The notes under the pieces are model-generated. The model saw nothing but the letters and a program-made list of their open reading frames with translations, did no database searches and was not told the DNA's origin. A stretch of 64,000 nucleotides of DNA, from assembly GCA_963678135.1 (NCBI GenBank), contig OY782667.1, forward strand, positions 868,001 through 932,000. The letters are read 5' to 3'. Shown here one piece after another: positions 41,065 through 52,200 of the stretch. The DNA is from JAHJKV01 sp963678135. GTDB taxonomy: Bacteria > Desulfobacterota > Desulfovibrionia > Desulfovibrionales > Desulfovibrionaceae. A program made the translations under genes and the position numbers. The first letter of the stretch is position 1. Each line of letters opens with the position of its first letter.

Positions 41065-42261
41065 ATGTTAGAAAAAGCTCTGAACGGAAGCCCGAAATAT
41101 TGGGCTTGGATAACGGTTCTTCTTGTCATGATTTCAGCAGGAGCCGCAGTATGGATATGGCAGCTCAATGCTGGCTTGACCATTACTGATATGAGTCGCG
41201 ATGTTTCTTGGGGATTTTATATTGCCCAGCTGACATATCTTGTTGGTGTGGCAGCCTCTGGGGTCATGATTGTCTTGCCGTATTATTTTCATCACTACAA
41301 AAAATATAAACATTTGGTTATCTTTGGTGAATTTATGGCCATTGGTGCGTGCCTTATGTGTATGCTTTTTGTTGTTGTTGATTTGGGACAACCCCAGCGG
41401 ATGTTAAATATTATTTTTCATCCAACACCAAACTCAATTTTGTTTTGGGATATGATAGTACTTAACGGTTATCTTTTCCTGAACTTGATTGTGGGCTGGA
41501 CTTGTCTTGGCACTGATTATCGGCGTATGCCTCACCCAAAATGGGTTAAGCCTTTGGTTTACCTCTCTATTGTGTGGGCATTTTCCATTCATACGGTAAC
41601 GGCCTTTTTGTACCAAGGTTTGCCGGGACGCCATTATTGGCTGACTGCGATTTTGGCTGCCCGCTTCTTGGCTTCAGCCTTTTGTTCTGGTCCTGCTCTT
41701 TTGTTACTTATCCTCTTTATTATCAAGAAAGTAACCAAGTTTGAGCCAGGGCGTGAAGCCACGCAAAACCTTGCAAAAACAATCACCTACGCCATGTGTG
41801 TGAACGTGTTCTTCCTTTTGCTTGAAATCTTTACAGCCTACTATTCCGGTATTCCCGGGCACCAGCATTCCATTGATTTCCTTTTTGTAGGACTTCACGG
41901 TAATACTACTTTGGTTCCTTGGATGTGGGGTTTTGTGGGCTGTGCAGCGATTTCACTAGCTCTTCTTATTCCTCCTCGCCTGCGAGCTAAGGAAAAGCTC
42001 CTTGTTTGGGCTTTGATCCTGCTTGTCGCCGGAACTTGGATTGACAAAGGCTTGGGGCTTATGATCGGCGGTTTTACCCCAAATATGTATGAGGGAGTAA
42101 CCGCATATTGGCCTACTTGGGAAGAAATGGCTATTTCAATGATGGTTTTTGCTATTGGAGCATTGGTTATTACCCTCTTGTTTAAGATAGCCACAGACGT
42201 GAAACAGGAATTACAGCAAAGCCAGCAGGGAGAAGATGTACCCGGCCCGGCAGAAGCATAA
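41065..42261 (+). CDS. dsrP: DsrP, NrfD-type integral membrane subunit
   Basis: DsrP is a NrfD/PsrC-family quinone-interacting protein with about ten membrane helices (398 residues). Typical features are the VSWGFYIAQLTYLVGVAASG segment and the FLPGRHYWLTAILAARFLAS-like region seen here as YQGLPGRHYWLTAILAARFL. It completes DsrMKJOP, allowing a second contact with menaquinone. The ribosome site GGGGGTCGCC is atypical but the position is fixed by context. A strong terminator follows at 42348. Confidence 0.96.
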   Translation: MLEKALNGSPKYWAWITVLLVMISAGAAVWIWQLNAGLTITDMSRDVSWGFYIAQLTYLVGVAASGVMIVLPYYFHHYKKYKHLVIFGEFMAIGACLMCMLFVVVDLGQPQRMLNIIFHPTPNSILFWDMIVLNGYLFLNLIVGWTCLGTDYRRMPHPKWVKPLVYLSIVWAFSIHTVTAFLYQGLPGRHYWLTAILAARFLASAFCSGPALLLLILFIIKKVTKFEPGREATQNLAKTITYAMCVNVFFLLLEIFTAYYSGIPGHQHSIDFLFVGLHGNTTLVPWMWGFVGCAAISLALLIPPRLRAKEKLLVWALILLVAGTWIDKGLGLMIGGFTPNMYEGVTAYWPTWEEMAISMMVFAIGALVITLLFKIATDVKQELQQSQQGEDVPGPAEA

Positions 42262-42347
42262 TTTTTTTTTTAACTCAAAATAAACGTACTTCAAAAAAGA
42301 CGTATGAAAGAGACATATTAAAAAAACGTATTAAAAAACGTATTAAA

Positions 42348-42381
42348 AGAGGCTCATTTGAAAAAATGGGTCTCTTTTTTA
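42348..42381 (+). terminator. Rho-independent terminator of the dsr operon
   Basis: A 12-bp stem AGAGGCTCATTT/AAATGGGTCTCT with two G-T pairs is closed by a GAAA tetraloop and followed by six T. It lies 87 bases behind dsrP. Before it, the words ACGTATTAAAAAA are repeated three times. Confidence 0.88.
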
Positions 42382-42390
42382 TTGCCAAAC

Positions 42391-42506
42391 CGTATCCAGT
42401 GAAACAGTGAGTCTCTTTTTTTATGTCTGAATCATATTAATTTGAAGCGCATTAAATGGAGTAATGTTTTTTTATGGCCGGAGTGTATCCAGTGAAACAA
42501 TGAGTA
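42391..42506. repeat. Direct repeat pair behind the dsr terminator
   Basis: GTATCCAGTGAAACAGTGAG (about 42393) recurs as GTATCCAGTGAAACAATGAG (about 42485), each followed by TCTT-rich sequence that looks like a worn terminator tail. Confidence 0.6.
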
Positions 42507-42542
42507 TCTTCTTTTATTGTTATTTTCGCAGTGTTGTGTGTT

Positions 42543-42937
42543 AAGAACCACCCCGTCAGGTCTCGCCTGCCACCCCTCCGCGGAGGGGAATTTTGGAGAG
42601 GCGGTTCTTCGATGTTTATTTTTCTTTCCTTTTGGCTTCGACAAGCTCAGCCAACGAGCTTTGCGTTTCAGAGCTGATTGAGCCTGTCGAAATCAGCAAG
42701 CCTGTCGAAATCAGCAAGTCTGTCGAAACCAGCAAGCCTGTCGAAATCAGCAAGCCTGTCGAAATCAGCAAGCCTGTCGAAACCAGCGAGCCTGTCGAAA
42801 CCAGCGAGCGTTGCTACTCCCTTATCATTCAACGCACTTCCTCTCCCTCATTGAAACGAGTAGTCGCAAAAGTCTGTGCTTTACATAGCGTGGTAGTGCC
42901 CCCCCTCGTCATCCTGCGCGTAAGTCGCAGGATCCAG
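42543..42937. repeat. R2, expanded R3 and R1 repeats upstream of the RTX gene
   Basis: R2 is at 42543-42594. R3 starts at 42634 (GGCTTCGACAAGCTCAGCC). From 42682 to 42807 its right edge is multiplied into seven 18-base units of GCCTGTCGAAATCAGCAA with C/T and A/G variants. An R1 arm follows at 42908-42937, then pyrimidine-rich MITE-type interior to about 43025. The open frame across the array is a by-product of the 18-base period. Confidence 0.85.
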
Positions 42938-43184
42938 TTCTTCTGTTTTTTCTTTTCTTTCTTTCGCTTTCTCTTTCCCCTTGCTTCTTCTCCTACTGCG
43001 TCAAAGCCTCCTCTCCCTTCTTTGCATTAAAGATATTTTTATTTTTACCGATACCGTAGTAAGTACTCTTTTGGATCGTAGGAAACTATGTGTGGGCTAT
43101 CATGAAGTTATCTCTAGATTTTTTCGAGAAAAAAAGTTTAAATTTCCCCCCAAAATGTGTATTTTTTGCTTGCAATCTAGCAAT

Positions 43185-43192
43185 GGGGGGGG
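43185..43192. promoter_or_regulatory. G8 homopolymer in the RTX gene upstream region
   Basis: Eight consecutive G lie 82 bases before the RTX ATG, with a C6 run at 43146-43151 able to pair with them. Tracts of this kind slip during replication in phase-variable genes. Confidence 0.6.
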
Positions 43193-43211
43193 TAGCCTTT
43201 CAGCAAATTCT

Positions 43212-43242
43212 ATAGTCGATAATGGTCTAAACTATCGACTAT
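43212..43242. promoter_or_regulatory. 10-bp inverted repeat upstream of the RTX gene
   Basis: ATAGTCGATA and TATCGACTAT are perfect inverted copies separated by 11 bases, ending 31 bases before the ATG. It overlaps possible -10 words (TATAGT, GATAAT), so it could be an operator. As RNA it would form a leader hairpin ahead of AAGGGGAG. Confidence 0.6.
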
Positions 43243-43273
43243 GTGGCGTATATTCACTTAAGGGGAGAACATA

Positions 43274-46200
43274 ATGAGTGAAGCTATAGGAACCGTTGCA
43301 GCCCTACAGGGCACAGCAACCGCACTATCCGAAGATGGCAGTATCCGTACCCTAGCTAAGGGTGATGAGATTTTTCAAGATGAAACTATTTCCACTAAGG
43401 ATGGCTCTACCGTAGAGCTTTCTTTTGAGGATGGAACTGTTTTTTCCCAGAGCGAAAATTCAGAAGTTACCTTGGATACCTACGTCTATAATCCAGAAAA
43501 TAGCGGTGATAATGAACTGTTCTTTGACCTTGCCAAGGGAAGCGTGCGCGCTGTTTCCGGCGAGATAGTAAAGCTTAATCCCACGGGCTTCAATGTGGAG
43601 ACTCCCCTTTCCACAGTAGGAATTCGTGGTACCACTTTTTATGTAAAAACTTCTGAGGATGGTGACACCGTAGCTGTTGAAGATATGGCCGAAGGGCATA
43701 TTGTGACGGTTGATAGCGAGTCTGGCCAGACCATTATTTCTCAAGATGGTAATTTTGTTACTGTTGGCACAGGTGGAGTAATTAGCCAGCCTGCGGCGTT
43801 TAGTATTGAATTTTTATCTTCAATACAGCAAGCAGCACCTTTTTCCGGTGTTGATGCAGGCGTGGGAAGTGAAGAATCTTCTACAGAAGAGGAATTAGAA
43901 GAACAAGAAGAGGCCGAGGAAGAAGCCGAGGAAGAGGCCGAAGAGGAAGAAGAAGCTGCGGAAGAGGCAAAAGCCGAAGAAGAAGCAGAAGAAGAGGCTG
44001 AAGCAGAGGCAGAGGCCGAAGCTCAGGCGGAGGCAGAAGCAGAAGCAGAGGCCGAAGCAGCAGCCGAAGCAGCTGCTGAAGCTGAAGCCGCTGAGCAAGA
44101 GGCGCAAGCCCAAGCTGAAGCAGAGGCGCAAGCCCAAGCCGAAGCCGAAGCAGAAGCACAGGCTCAAGCCGAAGCAGAGGCACAAGCTCAAGCTGAAGCC
44201 GAAGCAGAGGCACAAGCTCAAGCTGAAGCTGAAGCTCAAGCCCAAGCAGAAGCACAGGCACAGGCTGAAGCGCAAGCCCAAGCCGAGGCGCAAGCCCAAG
44301 CCGAGGCGCAAGCTCAGGCTGAGGCCGAGGCGCAGGCACAGGCTGAAGCGCAAGCCCAAGCCGAGGCGCAAGCCCAAGCCGAGGCGCAAGCTCAGGCTGA
44401 GGCCGAGGCGCAGGCACAGGCTGAAGCGCAAGCCCAAGCCGAGGCGCAAGCTCAAGCAGAGGCGCAAGCTCAGGCCGAGGCGCAAGCACAGGCAGAGGCG
44501 CAAGCACAGGCTGAGGCGCAAGCTCAGGCACAGGCAGACGTAATGACAGAAGAAAATCCTCGTGATGAAGCTGAAGGGTCGGCTAGTGCACAGGCTTCAG
44601 CTGAAGTCTCTACGTCCGAAAGTTCAGACACGTCTACTTCTGGTAGTTCAGAAGTTTCTATGTCCGAAGATTCAGGTACTTCTACGACCAGTGGCTCAGA
44701 AGTTTCTACGTCTGGAGGTTCAGACACGCCTACGTCTGGTGGTTCAGAAGTTTCTACTTCCGAAGGTTCAGGTACTACTACCAGCGATGCTACTACTTCC
44801 AGCAGTACCGGAAGTATGACGCTAAGTGGTGGTTCAACAAACAGTGTGGGTCAGATTTTTAATGATACAGCTAGTGGTGGCAACAGCACTTTAGATATCA
44901 ATAACAATCAAGATACGAATAATACGCCAACTACTCAAGATCTCACTAGTACTGTTGCTGAAACAACCTTAGAGAACAACAATACAGAAAGTTCCATTGA
45001 TACATTAAATGAAACAGTAAAGCAGATTCAAGGTGATGTTTCAACAGAAACCACGATTTTTGAAGAGGTTGATAAGTACACGCCTGAAGATGGAGAAGAT
45101 ATTCCTAATATCAGAGAATTAAAGGTAGATACAACTGGAGCGGAGTATGAAAAATATTTGTCAAATTGGGGTTTTGCTGGAAAATTAACAAGTACAGATA
45201 CAGATGTTGTCGGAACGGAAGCCAATAACGCTCTTTTTGGTTCAGAAGAAGGCGATACCATGCTCGGCGGAGCAGGGGGTGATTTGTTCTTTGGTGGCGT
45301 TGGTGGTGATTCTATATATGGCGAAGATGGAGATGATATTGTTTACGCTGGCCTTGGAGATGACTATCTGGAAGGAAACGCTGGGGCAGATTATCTCTTT
45401 GGTGGCTCAGGTATAGATACTCTTTTTGGCGGAACAGAGGGTGACCATCTATACGGCGGAAATGACGCAGACACATTGAGTGGTGAGGCTGGAGATGACT
45501 TCCTTTATGGTGGAGCCGGTCTTGATACTCAACTGAGTGGCGGTGATGGGGATGATTATATTTATGGGGAAGATGCCAATACAGACGGAAAAGTAGGCAA
45601 TGGCGTAAACAGCCAAGACGATGTTTATGATGAAAATGATGAACTCGTGTATGAAAAGCTTTATGGCGGTGCCGGAAGCGACTATATCTATGGTGGCGAT
45701 GGTAATGATGCCATTTACGGCCATGAGGGTGACATTTCAGAAAAAAATACTGACGATAACGCCACAGATTATCTCTATGGCGGTGATGGTGATGATATTC
45801 TGTACGGCGAAGGCGGAGCTGATACATTAGACGGTGGTTCAGGAGAAGATAATCTTTACGGCGGAACCGGAGCGGACACGCTGAGCGGTGGTGACGGCAA
45901 AGATATTCTTGATGGTGGTAATGAAGACGATGCAATAGATACTCTTGATGGCGGAGCCGGAGATGATAAGCTGTATGGCTACGCTGGCAATGATGTTCTG
46001 AAAGGTGATACCGGAGAAGATGATTTATACGGTGGAACCGGTAATGATACGCTTAATGGCGGAGCTGATTCGGACGATATCTATGGTGAAGATGGTGACG
46101 ACACGCTTTCTGGTGATGCTGGAGATGATGACCTTTACGGTGGTCTTGGCACAGATACGCTGAACGGTGGAGAAGGTAGCGATCATCTTTATAGTATAGA

Positions 46201-49200
46201 TGAGAAAAATACTGGTGCTAGTGATGGCGAAATAGACACGCTGAACGGTGATGCTGGCGATGACTTCCTGCATGGTGATGCTGATACAGACAAAATGTAT
46301 GGTGGAGCTGGAAATGACGAGCTGTACGGCTACAGCGGTGCTGATGAACTTCACGGTGGGGATGGCATAGATACGCTCTACAGCAATTCTAGCTCTCTAC
46401 TCTCTGATGGCGAAATAGACACTCTTTACGGCGATGCAGGCAACGACATTCTGCATGGTGATGCTGATACAGACAAAATGGATGGCGGAGTTGATGATGA
46501 TACGCTGTACGGCTACGCTGGAGCTGATGAACTTCACGGCGGAGATGGCATAGATACGCTCTACAGCAATTCTAATTCTCTACTCTCTGATGGTGAAATA
46601 GATACTCTGAACGGTGATGCTGGTAACGACATTCTGCATGGTGATGCTGATACAGATATAATGTATGGCGGAGCTGATAATGATACGCTGTACGGCTACG
46701 CTGGAGCTGATGAACTTCACGGTGGAGATGGCATAGATACGCTCTACAGCAATTCTAATTCTCTACTCTCTGATGGTGAAATAGATACTCTGAACGGTGA
46801 TGCTGGTAACGACATTCTGCATGGTGATGCTGATACAGATATAATGTATGGCGGAGCTGATGATGATAAGCTCTACGGCTACAGCGGTGCTGATACGCTC
46901 GAAGGAGGTACAGGCGAAGATGAACTCTATGGCGGTACTGGCAATGACACCTTAGATGGAGGGGCTGATACAGATGACCTTTACGGCGGAGAGGGTGCTG
47001 ATACTCTTAAAGGCGGAAAAGGCAACGATTTCCTTTATGCCCAAGACTTTGCGAACGTAGATAATTTAACTGATGCAGATAAATACGGTGACGGTACTGA
47101 TATCGAGACTGCTATTACTGATGATGCTGCCAAAGAAACTCTTTATGGCGGTACTGGAACCGATTATCTGTACGGCGGTGAAGGTAATGATATCCTTTAC
47201 GGTGGCGATAATGATGCTAATGATGACTCCACAGATTACCTTTATGGTGGCGATGGTGGCGACAAGCTGTACGGTGAAGGCGGAGAAGACTTTTTGTACG
47301 GCGGATTCGGTGCTGATGAACTTTACGGCGGAGATGGCATAGATACGCTCTACAGCAATTCTAGCTCTCTACTTTCTGATGGCGAAACAGATACTCTTTA
47401 CGGCGATGCAGGTAACGACATTCTGTATGGTGATGCTGATACAGATATAATGTATGGCGGAGCTGATGATGATAAGCTCTACGGTGGAGAAGGTGCTGAT
47501 ACGCTCGAAGGAGGTACAGGCGAAGATGAACTCTATGGCGGTATTGGCAATGACACACTTTATGGTGGTAATGAAGACGATGCAATAGATACTCTTGATG
47601 GCGGAGCTGGAAATGACGAGCTGTATGGCTACGGCGGTAATGATGTTTTGAAAGGCGATACTGGAGAAGATAATTTATACGGTGGAGAGGGTGCTGATAC
47701 TCTTAAAGGCGGAGAAGACGACGATTTTCTTTATGCCCAAGACTTTGCGGACGTAGCTAATTTAACTGATACGGATAAATACGGTGACGGTACTGATATC
47801 GAGACTGCTATTACTGATGATGCTGCCAAAGAAACTCTTTATGGTGGTACTGGTGCGGATTATCTGTACGGCGGTGAAGGTAATGACATCCTTTATGGTG
47901 GCGATAATGATGCTAATGATGACTCCACAGATTACCTTTATGGCGGAGATGGAGGCGACAAGCTGTACGGTGAAGGCGGAGAAGACCTTTTGTACGGCGG
48001 ATTCGGTGCTGATGAACTTCACGGTGGGGATGGCATAGATACGCTCTATAGCAATTCTAGCTCTCTACTTTCTGATGGCGAAATAGATACTCTGAACGGC
48101 GATGCAGGCAACGACATTCTGCATGGTGATGCTGATACAGACAAAATGGATGGCGGAGCTGATGATGATACGCTGTACGGCTACGCTGGAGCTGATGAAC
48201 TTCACGGCGGAGATGGCATAGATACGCTCTACAGCAATTCTAATTCTCTACTCTCTGATGGTGAAATAGATACTCTGAACGGTGATGCAGGTAACGACAT
48301 TCTGCATGGTGATGCTGATACAGACAAAATGGATGGCGGAGCTGATAATGATACGCTGTACGGCTACGCTGGAGCGGATGAACTTCACGGTGGAGATGGC
48401 ATAGATACGCTTTACAGCAATTCTAATTCTCTACTCTCTGATGGTGAAATAGATACTCTTTACGGTGATGCTGGTAACGACATTCTGCATGGTGATGCTG
48501 ATACAGACAAAATGGATGGCGGAGATAATGATGACGAGCTGTACGGCTACGCTGGAGCTGATGAACTTCACGGTGGAGATGGCATAGATACGCTCTACAG
48601 CAATTCTAGCTCTTTACTTTCTGATGGCGAAATAGACACTCTTTACGGCGATGCTGGTAATGACATTCTGCATGGTGATGCTGATACAGATATAATGTAT
48701 GGCGGAGCTGATGATGATAAACTCTACGGTGGAGACGGTGCTGATACTCTTAAAGGCGGAGAAGGCAACGATTTCCTTTATGCCCAAGACTTTGCGGACG
48801 TAGATAATTTAACTGATATAGATAAATACGGTGACGGTACTGATAGCGAGACTGCTATTACTGATGATGCTTCTAAAGAAACTCTTTATGGCGGTACTGG
48901 TGCGGATTATCTGTACGGCGGTGAAGGTAATGATATCCTTTACGGTGGCGATAATGATGCTAATGATGACTCCACAGATTACCTTTATGGTGGCGATGGT
49001 GGCGACAAGCTGTACGGTGAAGGCGGAGAAGACTTTTTGTACGGCGGATTCGGTGCTGATGAACTTTACGGCGGAGAGGGCGCAGATACTATTGAAGGCG
49101 GAGCTGATTCAGACGATCTTTACGGTGGAGAAGGTATTGATACCCTTAAGGGTGGCGAAGGCGACGACTTCCTGTATGGCGATATAACAGATGAATTGGC

Positions 49201-52200
49201 AGCAGGTGCAACGCCGAATGCTGCTGAAAAGTTCGGGAGTTCGGAGTCTGCAAATGACGCAACTGCGGAAGGAGTTGCAGAAGAAACTTTGACCGGTGGA
49301 ACAGGCGAAGATTATCTTTACGGTGGTGAAGGTAATGATGTGCTGATTGGTGGCATTGACACTGCAGACAATTCCGGCGATTCCACAGACCATCTTTACG
49401 GAGGTGGCGGTAGGGATAGCCTGTATGGCGGAGCCGGAGCTGATGAGCTTTATGGTGGCTATGGCGATGACACGCTGAAGGGCGGAGAAGGCGGAGTCCG
49501 TACAGGAACTCAGGAAGATGGCGATACAGTAGAAAAACTTTACGGCGGAGCCGGGGATGATACCTTAGACGGCGGAGCTGGTGATGATAACCTTTATGGT
49601 GGAACTGGCAAGGACACGCTGAACGGTGGAACTGGAAGCGATTATCTCTATAGTATAGATAAAGACAATACCGGTGCTAGTGATGCTACTGATGGCAAAA
49701 TAGACACTCTGAACGGTGATGCTGGTAATGACTTCCTGTATGGTGATGCTGATAAGGATATAATGGACGGCGGAGCTGATAATGATAAGCTGTACGGTTA
49801 CGCTGGTAATGATGTTTTGAAAGGTGGCACTGGAGAAGATACACTTAAGGGTGGAGCTGATAACGATACTCTTTATGGTGGAGCTAATGACGCCACTGAT
49901 GCTTCCACAGACAATCTCTATGGTGAAGCCGGAGCTGATACATTATACGGCGAAGGTGGAGATGACTTCCTCTACGGAGGAGCCGGCATTGATACACTTG
50001 ATGGCGGAGCTGGAGAAGATAAACTTTACGGCGGAGAGGGTGCAGATACGCTGAACGGTGGCGAAGGTAGCGATCATCTTTATGCCCAAGACTTTGCGGA
50101 CGTAGATAATTTAACTGATATAGATAAATACGGTGACGGTACTGATAGCGAGACTGCTATTACTGATGATGCTTCTAAAGAAACTCTTTATGGCGGTACT
50201 GGTGCGGATTATCTGTACGGCGGTGAAGGTAATGATATCCTTTACGGTGGCGATAATGATGCTAATGATGACTCCACAGATTACCTTTATGGTGGCGATG
50301 GTGGCGACAAGCTGTACGGTGAAGGCGGAGAAGACTTTTTGTACGGCGGATTCGGTGCTGATGAACTTTACGGCGGAGAGGGCGCAGATACTATTGAAGG
50401 TGGAGCTGGTGGCGATACTATCTATGGCGAAGATAATTCTACTGATGGCAAATCAGGTGATGGCACAGATGACGCTAATGATACTGATACCCTTGCGGAT
50501 ACGCTGAAAGGCGGAGCTGGTAGCGACTATATCTATGGTGGCGATGGTAATGATACTATCTATGGTCATGAAGACGGGAACTCAACAGCTGATGAAATTG
50601 ACTACCTCTATGGTGGCGATGGCGATGACGATCTTTACGGCGAAGGCGGAGCTGATGAGCTTTACGGCGGAACCGGAGCTGATGAGCTATACGGCGGAGA
50701 GGGTGCAGATACGCTGAAGGGCGGTGCTGGTGGCGATAAATTATATAGTTTTAATACGGATAGTACCGCTACTGATGGCGAAATAGACACTCTGAACGGT
50801 GACGCTGGTGATGACTTCCTGTATGGTGATGCTGATAAGGATATAATGGACGGCGGAGCTGGAAATGACGAGCTGAACGGCTACGCTGGAGCTGACATAC
50901 TGAGTGGTGGTAGTGGAAGCGATACTATTGAAGGTGGAGCTGGTGGCGATACTATCTATGGCGAAGATAATTCTACTGATGGCACAGTAGGTGATGGCAC
51001 TGATTCTGCCACAGATACTGATACCCTTGCGGATACGCTGAAAGGCGGAGCTGGAAGCGACTATATCTATGGTGGCGATGGCAATGATATTATCTATGGT
51101 CATGAAGACGGGAACTCAACAGCTGATGAAATTGACTACCTCTATGGTGGCGATGGAGCGGATACGCTTTACGGCGAAGGCGGAGCTGATGAGCTGAGTG
51201 GTGGTAGTGGAAGCGATACTATTGAAGGTGGAGCTGGTGGCGATACTATCTATGGCGAAGATAATTCTACTGATGGCACAGTAGGTGATGGCACTGATTC
51301 TGCCACAGATACTGATACCCTTGCGGATACGCTGAAAGGCGGAGCTGGAAGCGACTATATCTATGGTGGCGATGGCAATGATATTATCTATGGTCATGAA
51401 GACGGGAACTCAACAGCTGATGAAATTGACTACCTCTATGGTGGCGATGGAGCGGATACGCTTTACGGCGAAGGCGGAGCTGATGAGCTGAGTGGTGGTA
51501 GTGGAAGCGATACTATTGAAGGTGGAGCTGGTGGCGATACTATCTATGGCGAAGATAATTCTACTGATGGCACAGTAGGTGATGGCACTGATTCTGCCAC
51601 AGATACTGATACCCTTGCGGATACGCTGAAAGGCGGAGCTGGAAGCGACTATATCTATGGTGGCGATGGCAATGATATTATCTATGGTCATGAAGACGGG
51701 AACTCAACAGCTGATGAAATTGACTACCTCTATGGTGGCGATGGAGCGGATACGCTTTACGGCGAAGGCGGAGCTGATGAGCTGAGTGGTGGTAGTGGAA
51801 GCGATACTATTGAAGGTGGAGCTGGTGGCGATACTATCTATGGCGAAGATAATTCTACTGATGGCACAGTAGGTGATGGCACTGATTCTGCCACAGATAC
51901 TGATACCCTTGCGGATACGCTGAAAGGCGGAGCTGGAAGCGACTATATCTATGGTGGCGATGGCAATGATATTATCTATGGTAATGATAACGGTACAACA
52001 ACAGACGATAATTCTACCGACTACCTCTATGGTGGCGATGGAGCGGATACGCTTTACGGCGAAGGCGGAGCTGATGAATTATACGGTGGCTATGGCGATG
52101 ACACGCTGAAAGGCGGAGAAGGCGGAGTCCGTACAGGAACTCAGGAAGATGGCGATACAGTAGAAAAACTTTACGGCGGAGCCGGGGATGATACCTTAGA

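Noticed and set aside
42682..42807. CRISPR-like look of the seven 18-base repeats
   Set aside because: Units follow head to tail without spacers, and they derive from the edge of the R3 repeat. The arrays at 6946, 21933 and 60423 were rejected as CRISPR for the same reason.
42593..43030. Open frame of 145 codons upstream of the RTX gene
   Set aside because: Its VEISKPVEISK repeats come from the 18-base R3 array and the remainder from R1/MITE interior.
43881..44531. Two long antisense open frames of over 200 codons opposite the Glu/Ala/Gln stalk
   Set aside because: They consist of Leu/Pro/Arg or Leu/Cys repeats forced by GAAGCN/CAAGCN codons on the plus strand and have no ribosome site.
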